From Clostridium sp. UBA6640 (GTDB lineage Bacteria > Bacillota > Clostridia > Clostridiales > Clostridiaceae), in the NCBI RefSeq assembly GCF_002455975.1, contig NZ_DKLM01000154.1, positions 56,700-70,633 of the forward strand: a DNA stretch of 13,934 nt. The letters run 5' to 3'. Every line of letters starts with the position of its first letter. The stretch's first letter is position 1. Made by a program: the position numbers and the translations under genes. The notes beneath the pieces are model-generated. The model was given only the letters and a program-made list of their open reading frames with translations, was not told the origin of the DNA and made no database searches. Below are positions 1 through 5,641 of this stretch, piece by piece.

Positions 1-45
1 TCCTAAATTCTTCATTCTTCATTATTAATTCTTAATTTCTAAGGA
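1..45. repeat. Low-complexity TTC/ATT tract
   Basis: This is a tract of ATTCTTCATT-like units. Its ends, TCCTAAATT and AATTTCTAAGGA, form an imperfect inverted repeat. It resembles the short AT-rich iterated tracts at 541-571 and 8999-9031 in style but not in exact sequence. No gene is visible here. Confidence 0.35.
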
Positions 46-55
46 TTTAAGCTGT

Positions 56-114
56 TTTTATAGAAAATTTATTTTCCAGGGTATATATTAAGTTTTCACA
101 TTGCATCCCTATAT
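56..114 (+). repeat. 59-bp dispersed repeat, left copy
   Basis: This stretch matches the reverse complement of 13876-13934 at 54 of 59 positions, counted by eye. It runs from TTTTATAGAAAA to CCCTATAT. Inside it GAAAA and TTTTC can pair around a 4-nt loop, and the ends carry a weak inverted repeat (TATAG/CTATA). It lies in the leader region of the gene at 196. It has no coding potential. The nature of the element (MITE-like or REP-like) is inference. Confidence 0.75.
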
Positions 115-158
115 AATTCCATAAGTTAAATCATTAAAAGCATTCCTTTATCATATAT

Positions 159-164
159 TATAAT
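159..164 (+). promoter_or_regulatory. Candidate -10 box
   Basis: A perfect TATAAT lies 31 nt before the ATG at 196. The -35 region is weak (TTAAAA at 134-139, spacer 19). A start point near 171 leaves a 25-nt leader containing the ribosome binding site. This also argues against translation beginning at the ATG at 163, which overlaps this box. Confidence 0.45.
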
Positions 165-195
165 GTATTTTTATTATGATTTAAGAGGTATTGAT

Positions 196-528
196 ATGGG
201 TGAAATATACGATAATATTTTCAGTATTAGACCAATTGGTATATTAGAAAAGGATGGACTAGTTTATGATGATTCGCTTTTTGGTAATGTTGTTGGAAGA
301 ATAGATGAAAAAGGATTTATTTATAATCACACTATAAATACTCCTATTGGCAAGGTAGATACTGATGGATTAGTTTATGATTATAGCAAGGGGAGTTTCC
401 CTGTAGGATATGTAGATAAAAATGGTTTTATTTACGATACTGCTTTTGGAGGAGACCCTATAGGAAAGATACATGGTAATGATATATTTAAATCTGGTGC
501 TGCCTATTTATTATTATTGCGAGAATAA
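196..528 (+). CDS. Small repeat protein, probable 4-fold beta-flower type
   Basis: This encodes 110 residues with no signal peptide or membrane segment. Almost the whole protein is a tandem repeat of 18-19 residues with the pattern (P/V)(I/V)GxxDxxGhhYD. The repeat glycines fall at 15, 34, 52, 71 and 90, giving four full units and a partial fifth. Such repeats fit the small closed beta-strand proteins annotated as 4-fold beta flower. That family name comes from memory of similar sequences and the molecular role is not known to me. The tail (about 98-110) leaves the repeat and ends in a short hydrophobic LLLLRE stretch. I chose the ATG at 196 because AGAGG precedes it by 7 nt. The longer frame from 163 would begin inside the -10 box. 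A terminator follows at 592-619, so the gene is probably monocistronic. Confidence 0.75.
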   Translation: MGEIYDNIFSIRPIGILEKDGLVYDDSLFGNVVGRIDEKGFIYNHTINTPIGKVDTDGLVYDYSKGSFPVGYVDKNGFIYDTAFGGDPIGKIHGNDIFKSGAAYLLLLRE

Positions 529-545
529 ACTACTAGATTAATGCA

Positions 546-571
546 CAATTCACAGTTCACAATGCACAATT
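546..571 (+). repeat. 26-bp inverted repeat, left arm
   Basis: This arm is the perfect reverse complement of 701-726, with 129 bp between the arms. It is built from iterated CACAATTCACA-like units. The terminator at 592-619 and the hairpin at 664-687 lie between the arms. The match stops sharply on both sides. Confidence 0.85.
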
Positions 572-591
572 TCTTTGAATGAATTTTTTAA

Positions 592-619
592 CTAGCAACT
601 TAATGTTGCTAGCTTTTTT
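592..619 (+). terminator. Rho-independent terminator after the repeat protein
   Basis: An 8-bp stem (CTAGCAAC/GTTGCTAG, 592-599 and 605-612) with a 5-nt loop is followed by C and six T. It ends transcription of the gene at 196-528. Confidence 0.8.
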
Positions 620-663
620 GTGAAAAAAGTTACTCTGTAGCTTCAAAAAAGAATCAATTTAAA

Positions 664-687
664 ATTTCTCAGGGATAACTGAGAAAT
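664..687. other. Hairpin without a T-run
   Basis: A perfect 9-bp stem (ATTTCTCAG/CTGAGAAAT) encloses a 6-nt loop. No T-run follows on either strand. It lies between the arms of the 26-bp inverted repeat. Function unknown. Confidence 0.5.
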
Positions 688-700
688 ATCCACAATTGTG

Positions 701-726
701 AATTGTGCATTGTGAACTGTGAATTG
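701..726 (-). repeat. 26-bp inverted repeat, right arm
   Basis: Perfect reverse complement of 546-571. In single-stranded form the two arms would enclose the terminator and the small hairpin. Confidence 0.85.
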
Positions 727-734
727 GATAAGGG

Positions 735-772
735 TTTCCCTGAGGTGCAGTATAACTCGGAGCGATACTAAT
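735..772 (+). pseudogene. Possible remnant of a 23S rRNA 3' end
   Basis: The blocks GGTGCAGTA, CGGAGC and CGATACTAATA occur in the same order and approximate spacing as near the 3' end of bacterial 23S rRNA, where GATACTAATA precedes the final helix. Only about 40 bp resembles it and no 5S gene follows. Chance is possible because the comparison is from memory. Confidence 0.25.
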
Positions 773-824
773 AAATTTAACTAATACTACAGAGAGGCTG
801 CATTTGCTAGTTTTTTATTGTAAG

Positions 825-841
825 GGCGAACAGTGTTCGCC
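825..841. repeat. GGCGAACA palindrome, copy 1
   Basis: GGCGAACAGTGTTCGCC is a perfect palindrome around one central base. It recurs at 9110-9126 with only the central region changed. In both places it is preceded by TTGCTAGT. In this copy a T-rich stretch follows (AGTTCTTTTT), so it could also act as a weak + strand terminator. The spacer between CGAAC and GTTCG is 3 nt, not the 4 nt of a Gram-positive LexA box. Confidence 0.7.
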
Positions 842-980
842 AGTTCTTTTTAATACGTCTTATAGTTTGTCATTTATTCATATAGCTTTTATAAATAAAT
901 TTAATAAGTTATAGCCTAATTAATTTTAAAATTTTAATTAATCTAAAATTTTTGCTAAATAATTCATAAATATTATTTTT
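842..980. other. AT-rich intergenic stretch
   Basis: I see no gene here. The stretch is highly AT-rich with short inverted repeats such as ATTAATT/AATTAAT near 917-940. Nothing in it rises above what this composition would give by chance. Confidence 0.5.
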
Positions 981-1009
981 TTGTAAAAACATCCACATAA
1001 ACCTATATA
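981..1009 (+). promoter_or_regulatory. Candidate promoter of the micro-ORF
   Basis: TTGTAA (981-986) and TATATA (1004-1009) are separated by exactly 17 nt. The predicted start near 1016 leaves about 50 nt before the ATG at 1067. Both boxes match the sigma-A consensus at 4 of 6 positions. Confidence 0.4.
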
Positions 1010-1066
1010 TTTATTCTGTATATATGATATTCTTAAATGGTAACTAAATTTAGAGGAGTGATAACT

Positions 1067-1126
1067 ATGTTAATAAGACATCTAGAATTAATATTTATTA
1101 TAAAAAATACGCACAATTCTAGTTAA
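1067..1126 (+). CDS. Possible 19-residue peptide
   Basis: The peptide MLIRHLELIFIIKNTHNSS is preceded by GAGGAG at 1053-1058, 8 nt before the ATG. This is as good a ribosome binding site as those of the large genes around it. A candidate promoter lies upstream, and a structured region and terminator lie downstream (1143-1297). The middle is hydrophobic (LELIFII) but too short for a normal membrane helix. It could be a leader peptide, a small toxin-like peptide or a chance frame. I do not recognise it, and only the local signals support translation. Confidence 0.35.
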   Translation: MLIRHLELIFIIKNTHNSS

Positions 1127-1142
1127 TTTATTTTTTTATATA

Positions 1143-1193
1143 CCTAATGTAATTTTAGGGTTTATTATTTTATATTTTGTTGATAAAATAATA
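1143..1193 (+). other. Two AT-rich hairpins downstream of the micro-ORF
   Basis: CCTAA/TTAGG (1143-1159) is followed by an 11-bp stem TATTATTTTAT/ATAAAATAATA (1163-1173 and 1183-1193). They lie between the possible peptide and the terminator at 1263, so a transcript from 1016 would be structured. Stability is low because of the AT content. Confidence 0.35.
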
Positions 1194-1262
1194 GCATAAA
1201 TGTACTTTAATTTTATATTTAAATATTATCAAATTTATATTTAAGTCAAGTTCAACGGTTTA

Positions 1263-1297
1263 GAGTCGCTAGAATTTTTTCTAGCGACTCTTGTATT
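1263..1297 (+). terminator. Strong hairpin, likely + strand terminator
   Basis: A perfect 12-bp stem (GAGTCGCTAGAA/TTCTAGCGACTC) with a TTTT loop is followed by TTGTATTT on the + strand. On the - strand the flank is not T-rich, so it suits a transcript from the 981 promoter better than the convergent gene ending at 1350. It may still stop both. Confidence 0.65.
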
Positions 1298-1349
1298 TAG
1301 ACCTATTTATAATTATTGTTGACAAATTTGTAATTATTATATTTATCTA

Positions 1350-2387
1350 TTACTTTTCTACATAGTTCATTATATGTTTTATTATTATATTAATACTTCC
1401 ATCACCATTACGCTTAATTTCAAATCTTTCAAAGTCATGATAAGCTTCTTCCGATAAATATAAATCTATATCTTTATCAATTTTTAACCTTATTCTTTTA
1501 AGTTTTTTATCAACCCATTCTTTATCAATAGAAACCTTTTCTGCCACTCCTTGATCAGCAATGAAAGTTTTAAAACTTTCTTTTCTTTCTTCATTATCAT
1601 TAAAAATTTCTTCAGTTAACTCATTAACATCAATATTTTCCTCTTCTCTTAGCTTTTTCTTAATGTGAGTTCTAATTTTTTCCTGTTCAGAAGCATTTTC
1701 AACTAGAGCATTTTGAGTCCATTTTTCCGCTGCTTTTACAAAAGTTTTAGTCATGTCCCTTTCATTATCAATTATAGTACATCCTAAATAACTATCTATA
1801 AAATAATTTGAACCATAATCTTCATTATTCTTATTTTTACTTTGCTTATCAATTACCATAAGATCATATTCGTTATCATCTCTAATTGCTTTTATAAAAG
1901 CGCATTTTTGGATTCGAGAACTTGAAGAAGGTAATCCTGTAAATTGAGGAATTATATCAATCCCTACCTTATCATCTATATATTCAACAGTATGCATATA
2001 ATTTTTTATATAGTCCATTTTAAATATGCCTAAAAACATTCCATATTCTGTAGAAAAACTAACAGTAATTAAATCACAAGATGGAATATTTCCTTTGGAT
2101 CTCATAAGTACAAACATCTGTCTTGCTAATTCTTTAGATACCCCTAAGATATTATTTTCTCCATTTAAAAATTCTTGAGATAAATCTTTAACTATGTTTC
2201 TTTCCTCATTAAAAACAGCATACTTTAATTCTTCATCCTTTAAACATCTTTGAATATGTTTTAAAAGAAAAGTATATATCTCTTCATTTAGCTCTAATGC
2301 AAATTCATTTAATACAGCTCCATCAGCATTGTTATCTAATATATGAATCACTGCTTCAATTATATTTATTTCTTTAATGTAATCCAA
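1350..2387 (-). CDS. Nucleoid-associated protein, NA37 (YejK/NdpA-like) family
   Basis: This encodes 345 residues, near the usual size for this family (about 37-40 kDa). Recognisable features are the central segment DLITVSFSTEYGMFLGIFKMDY followed by KNYMHTV, the LPSSSSRIQKCAFIKA stretch, and the C-terminal KIDKDIDLYLSEEAYHDF followed by an FEIKRNGDG strand. These are typical of PF04245. E. coli YejK of this family associates with the nucleoid, but the biochemical role is poorly defined. The start is TTG: AGGAGG at 2396-2402 sits 8 nt upstream, and no ATG is better placed. The protein is rich in Asp, Glu and Lys and has no signal peptide. It is transcribed alone and divergently from the CYTH operon. 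The hairpin at 1263-1290 lies beyond its 3' end. Confidence 0.85.
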   Translation of the reverse strand: MDYIKEINIIEAVIHILDNNADGAVLNEFALELNEEIYTFLLKHIQRCLKDEELKYAVFNEERNIVKDLSQEFLNGENNILGVSKELARQMFVLMRSKGNIPSCDLITVSFSTEYGMFLGIFKMDYIKNYMHTVEYIDDKVGIDIIPQFTGLPSSSSRIQKCAFIKAIRDDNEYDLMVIDKQSKNKNNEDYGSNYFIDSYLGCTIIDNERDMTKTFVKAAEKWTQNALVENASEQEKIRTHIKKKLREEENIDVNELTEEIFNDNEERKESFKTFIADQGVAEKVSIDKEWVDKKLKRIRLKIDKDIDLYLSEEAYHDFERFEIKRNGDGSINIIIKHIMNYVEK

Positions 2388-2475
2388 ATGTTAAACCTCC
2401 TCTAAGCACTGACTAATTATTTAAATTAACTAAAAAGTTTTAAGAATTTATGTTAATTGTCAATTGATCAATATA

Positions 2476-2505
2476 ATTATATAACAATATATGATTTTTC
2501 TCCAA
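2476..2505 (-). promoter_or_regulatory. Candidate promoter of the nucleoid-associated gene
   Basis: Read on the - strand, TTGGAG and TATAAT are separated by 18 nt. The predicted leader is about 80 nt. The divergent intergenic region also holds TTGATCAA, a perfect 8-bp palindrome just downstream. Confidence 0.35.
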
Positions 2506-2584
2506 AGTAATTATTAAACATATTAGTCTGGTTAAAAATAAATTATAAACAAATTAAAACAGCGCTTAAGGAAAAAAATTATGA

Positions 2585-2590
2585 TATAAT
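2585..2590 (+). promoter_or_regulatory. -10 box of the CYTH operon
   Basis: A perfect TATAAT ends 21 nt before the TTG start at 2612. There is no convincing -35 box at 17 nt (GCGCTT). A start near 2597 would place the 5' end at the ribosome binding site (AAAGGAG), so the leader would be very short. Confidence 0.4.
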
Positions 2591-2611
2591 TACCTAAAAG
2601 GAGTGAGAATC

Positions 2612-3166
2612 TTGAAAGAAATGGAAACTAGAATACTAGATATTGACGTAGAAGATATACGAAAAAAATTAAAAGATATTAATGCAGTAAAGGTCAAGGA
2701 AGAAAGCCAAATTAATAATATATATGATTTTTCAGATAGAAGACTATTAAACGCCAAAGGCTATGCTAGAATTAGAATAGTAGATGATCATTTACATAAT
2801 AAAACAATAAATTATATGACTACTAAAAAGCTTATTAGCCAAGAAAAATATAAGGTAATGGAAGAGCATGAGATTGAAATATTAGACTCAGTTGAAGGCT
2901 CTAATATTTTTAAAGCATTAGGCCTAGAATTAGTAGAGTCTATTAAAAAATATAGAGAAAGTTATAAGTATAAAAATACCCTAATTGAAATAGACATTAA
3001 TGATAAAAACTTTTGTCCTTTTCCTTACATAGAAATTGAATCTAGTAACGAGGATGAAATTATGGATGTAGTAAATCTATTAGGATACACTATGAAAGAC
3101 ACTACTTCTAAAACTATTCATGAAATTTTAGAAGATAAAAATAAAGGAGCTTTAAAAGGACTATAA
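2612..3166 (+). CDS. CYTH-domain protein (CyaB/thiamine-triphosphatase-like)
   Basis: This encodes 184 residues, the length of a single CYTH (triphosphate tunnel) domain. Members bind triphosphate substrates with metal ions inside a beta tunnel. Known activities include class IV adenylate cyclase, thiamine triphosphatase and inorganic triphosphatase, and the substrate here cannot be told. Visible motifs are E3-x-E5-x-R7, a variant of the ExExK signature with Arg for Lys; R53-x-R55; TTKK at 70-73; E87-x-E89; E126-I-D128; and E141-I-E143. I chose the TTG at 2612 because AAAGGAG lies 8 nt upstream and because this start retains E3 of the signature. The frame's GTG at 2603 lies inside that binding site, and the ATG at 2621 would lose E3. 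The stop codon overlaps the next ATG by one base (TAATG), so the two are translationally coupled. Confidence 0.85.
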   Translation: MKEMETRILDIDVEDIRKKLKDINAVKVKEESQINNIYDFSDRRLLNAKGYARIRIVDDHLHNKTINYMTTKKLISQEKYKVMEEHEIEILDSVEGSNIFKALGLELVESIKKYRESYKYKNTLIEIDINDKNFCPFPYIEIESSNEDEIMDVVNLLGYTMKDTTSKTIHEILEDKNKGALKGL

Positions 3167-4044
3167 TGTTTGGATATGTTACTCCCTGCAAAATGGAGCT
3201 TAAAGTAAAAGACTATGAAAAATTTAAAGCTTATTACTGTGGATTATGTTTAGCTATAAAAGAAACTTGTGGTCATATACCTAGATTTACTTTAAATTAT
3301 GATATGACTTTTTTAGCTATACTTTTAGATGGACTTAACGAAGATAAAATTCAATATGAAAAGTCTATTTGTATTGCACATCCACTAAATAAAAAACCTA
3401 AAATAATTGATAATGATGCTTTAAAATATGCAGCTTTTTGTAATGTAGCTTTAACTTACTTTAAATTATTAGATAATTACAATGATAATAATTCTAAAGT
3501 CAGTAAATTATTATCTAAATTTTTAAAGAAGTATGTAAAAATTAGTGATGAACAAAAAAAAGAAATAATAGATTATATGGAAGCTAAACTAAATTTATTA
3601 AGTAAAATGGAGAACTCTAAAGATCCCATAAATATAGATGAAATTTCTGATATATTTGCAGATTTAACTGGTTATATAATTTCTAAGTATTATAAGGAAG
3701 ATGATAACACTTCCCTTTATTGGCTTGGATATAATTTAGGAAGATTTATATATTTAATTGATGCCTATGATGACTTAAAGGAAGATATGGAAAACCATAA
3801 ATTTAACGCTATTGAAAAAGCTTTTAATAGTGAAAAACTCACCTTTAAAGAATTTATAGAAACCATTAGGGAAAGAATTGAGTTTAATCTAATATTAAGC
3901 GCTGAAAGCTGTGCAGCTTCTTTAGAAAATCTTCCATTAAAGAAAAACAAGGAGCTTTTAACCAATATCCTTCAGCTTGGCTTAATGGAGAAAATTGAAA
4001 GTATAAAGATTAAGGAGTGTAAAAAACATGAGAAATCCATATGA
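3166..4044 (+). CDS. DUF5685 family protein
   Basis: This encodes 292 residues, probably all-alpha and soluble. The N-terminus FGYVTPCKMEL and the cluster YYCGLCLAIKETCG give cysteines at 8, 25, 28 and 35, with further ones at 69 and 92. LNYDMTFLAILL (43-54) follows. The DUF5685 assignment is from memory of clostridial proteins with this N-terminus. Two acidic motifs, D103-N-Y-N-D107 and D199-A-Y-D-D203, sit in helical contexts and recall the paired Asp-rich motifs of isoprenoid synthases. That link is inference. The CxxC cluster suggests metal or iron-sulfur binding, also inference. It begins one base inside the stop of the CYTH gene, and its last 17 bases overlap the J-domain gene, so the three products are made together. 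No function is established. Confidence 0.8.
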   Translation: MFGYVTPCKMELKVKDYEKFKAYYCGLCLAIKETCGHIPRFTLNYDMTFLAILLDGLNEDKIQYEKSICIAHPLNKKPKIIDNDALKYAAFCNVALTYFKLLDNYNDNNSKVSKLLSKFLKKYVKISDEQKKEIIDYMEAKLNLLSKMENSKDPINIDEISDIFADLTGYIISKYYKEDDNTSLYWLGYNLGRFIYLIDAYDDLKEDMENHKFNAIEKAFNSEKLTFKEFIETIRERIEFNLILSAESCAASLENLPLKKNKELLTNILQLGLMEKIESIKIKECKKHEKSI

Positions 4045-4624
4045 GGTACTTGGTGTAAGACAAGGTGCATCACAAGATGAAATAAAAAAAGCATATAGGG
4101 AATTAGCAAAGCAATATCATCCAGATCAATATGTTAATAATCCTCTAAAGGATTTAGCTGAAGAAAAGATGAGAGAAATAAACGATGCTTATGATACTCT
4201 TACTAAAAATAATGGAAGTTCTAGTAACTATCAAAGTTATAGTGGAGGAAATAATAATTTTAACATTTATCAAAGCATAAGAATGGATTTAAATAGAGGA
4301 AATATAGGTGGTGCAGAATCAAAGCTTAATTCTATATCAGATAGAACTGCAGAATGGTATTTTTTAATGGGTATGGTTAACTATAGAAAAGGTTGGTTTG
4401 ATAATGCCTACAATTTAATTCATCAAGCTTGTAATATGGATCCAAATAATTTTGAGTATAGACAAACATTAAATAGCTTAAATCAAAGACAAAATTCTTA
4501 TAGACAAAATTATCATGGAACGCGAAGAGGTAGTGATGGGGAATGCTGTGATCTTTGTTGTAAACTTTGGTGCGCAGATACTTGTTGTGAATGTATGGGT
4601 GGAGATTTAATTAGTTGCTTTTAA
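4028..4624 (+). CDS. J-domain co-chaperone with Cys-rich tail
   Basis: This encodes 198 residues. A J domain fills residues 1-60, with the HPD motif at 31-33 that stimulates Hsp70 (DnaK) ATPase. A Ser/Asn/Gly-rich linker follows (62-80), then two helical hairpins resembling a TPR (about 83-155, including AEWYFLMGMVNYRKGWFDNA). The tail from 171 holds nine cysteines in 28 residues (173, 174, 177, 178, 182, 186, 187, 189, 197) in CC-x2-CC and CC-x-C spacing. It lacks the G/F region and the zinc-finger domain of true DnaJ, so it is a type III J protein. GGAG precedes the ATG, inside the 3' end of the DUF5685 gene. The tail could bind metal or anchor the protein by acylation. Its likely client is the overlapping DUF5685 protein, as inferred from the operon. 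Confidence 0.88.
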   Translation: MRNPYEVLGVRQGASQDEIKKAYRELAKQYHPDQYVNNPLKDLAEEKMREINDAYDTLTKNNGSSSNYQSYSGGNNNFNIYQSIRMDLNRGNIGGAESKLNSISDRTAEWYFLMGMVNYRKGWFDNAYNLIHQACNMDPNNFEYRQTLNSLNQRQNSYRQNYHGTRRGSDGECCDLCCKLWCADTCCECMGGDLISCF

Positions 4625-4701
4625 TAATATAATTTATACTAAGAAATCGCTTCTTAAAAAGAATACACTACTCTTTAGATTCATTTGTGAATATAACTAA
4701 A

Positions 4702-4730
4702 TTTACAACATAATAATTTAAAATAATAAT
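4702..4730 (+). promoter_or_regulatory. Candidate promoter of the membrane protein gene
   Basis: TTTACA (4702-4707) and AATAAT (4725-4730) are 17 nt apart. I see no strong terminator between the J-domain gene and this site, so read-through from the upstream operon is also possible. Confidence 0.35.
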
Positions 4731-4750
4731 TTATTGTGAGGTTTTTTAAT

Positions 4751-5278
4751 ATGAGAAAACATAATATGAACAATAAAGCAAGTTTTGTTGCAAGAGGTGG
4801 AATATATGTAGCACTTAGCCTATTTATTCTTTATTCCACTTCATTTTTGCCCTTTAATACAATATTTCTTTTAGGAGTGGCTTCAGCTATAATCCCTCTA
4901 TCAATATTAACTACTAGCATACAAAACTCTATTATAGTATATGTAAGTGTTTCCTTATTATCTTACTTTATACTTCCATTGAAATCTATGTGGCTATCTT
5001 ATACCATTTTTTTTGGACTTTATGGCTTTATAAAACTTTACATAGAAAGATTAAGAAAAATATCTTTAGAATTTATATTAAAGATTGTATATTTTAATAT
5101 ATCTATGGGAATATTTTATATAATTTATAAATTTTTATTTATACCTTCATTATCAATACCAAGAAACTTTTTATTTTTAATATTAGCTTATCAAGTTATG
5201 TTTATAATTTATGATTATGCACTAACTATATTTATAACCTATGTAGATAGTAACTTTATTCATAAATTAAATAATTAA
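4751..5278 (+). CDS. Integral membrane protein, unrecognised
   Basis: This encodes 175 residues, very hydrophobic, with about five to six predicted membrane segments. Examples are GGIYVALSLFILYSTSF, FNTIFLLGVASAIIPLSIL, IIVYVSVSLLSYFILPL and the C-terminal pair FLFLILAYQVMFIIYDY and ALTIFITYV. A positively charged N-terminus and an internal loop YIERLRKISLEF favour a cytoplasmic N-terminus. The compact topology recalls ECF-transporter S components or YybS-type proteins. No motif proves either, so I leave it unnamed. I chose the ATG at 4751 because GTGAGG (4736-4741) precedes it by 9 nt. The GTG that opens the longer frame is part of that binding site. The downstream neighbour leuS has its own promoter. 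Confidence 0.7.
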   Translation: MRKHNMNNKASFVARGGIYVALSLFILYSTSFLPFNTIFLLGVASAIIPLSILTTSIQNSIIVYVSVSLLSYFILPLKSMWLSYTIFFGLYGFIKLYIERLRKISLEFILKIVYFNISMGIFYIIYKFLFIPSLSIPRNFLFLILAYQVMFIIYDYALTIFITYVDSNFIHKLNN

Positions 5279-5305
5279 TACCATATATAAAAAATTAATA
5301 AACTA

Positions 5306-5334
5306 TTGACAATAAATAGATTTTAATTTATAAT
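5306..5334 (+). promoter_or_regulatory. leuS promoter
   Basis: A perfect consensus: TTGACA (5306-5311), 17-nt spacer, TATAAT (5329-5334). Transcription would start near 5341, just before stem I of the T-box leader. Confidence 0.9.
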
Positions 5335-5340
5335 TTAAAA

Positions 5341-5577
5341 TTATTAACTTAATATACTATTGCACTGATTAGGAGTAGTAATATTCATCTTAATTCTTAG
5401 AGAGCTGCAGTTTGGTGTAATGCAGTAGTTAAGAACTATGAACTTGCCTAGGAGCTTACTTGTAAAAAGCAAGTACGGATTAAACCGTTATATTTTAAAG
5501 TGAGGCACTATGCCTAATTAGAGTGGTACCGCGGAATTATAAGTTTTCGTCTCTTTACGAGATGAAGGCTTTTTTTT
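5341..5577 (+). promoter_or_regulatory. T-box leader, tRNA-Leu responsive
   Basis: This is a transcription-attenuating riboswitch that binds tRNA and reads its charging. The T-box AGAGTGGTACCGCGG is at 5520-5534. Stem I holds AGTAGTAA (5376-5383) on the 5' side of the specifier loop and the GA-rich terminal-loop sequence AGAGAGC. The upper arms pair TTCAT with ATGAA and ATTCTTA with TTAAGAA. On the 3' side of the specifier loop, GAACTTGCC offers CUU (after GAA) or UUG (after GAAC). Both are leucine codons, which fits the downstream gene. A second stem (ACTTG/CAAGT) and a third (ACGG/CCGT) follow at about 5458-5489. Uncharged tRNA-Leu would stabilise the antiterminator containing the T-box and let leuS be transcribed. 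Confidence 0.93.
5543..5577 (+). terminator. T-box attenuator terminator
   Basis: Stem TTCGTCTC/GAGATGAA (5546-5553 and 5559-5566, one G-T pair) extends by wobble pairs to G43/C69. It has a TTTAC loop and is followed by eight T. It forms when tRNA-Leu is charged. Confidence 0.85.
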
Positions 5578-5641
5578 ATTTATAATAATCTTAGATATCT
5601 ATCTACTAATAAAAATTCACCATAGATTAGGAGGAAATAAT

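Noticed and set aside
163..195. Upstream start for the repeat protein
   Set aside because: This ATG overlaps a perfect -10 box and lacks a ribosome binding site; the ATG at 196 has one.
825..841. LexA/DinR box (CGAAC...GTTCG)
   Set aside because: The spacer is 3 nt rather than the 4 nt of the Gram-positive SOS box, the site lies far from any promoter, and the same palindrome recurs as part of a composite repeat at 9110.
541..850. CRISPR array
   Set aside because: The repeated units are inverted and of different kinds, without regular spacers, and no cas gene is present.
3765..3965. Opposite-strand frames inside the DUF5685 and leuS genes
   Set aside because: They are shadows of well-supported genes on the other strand, with no binding sites.
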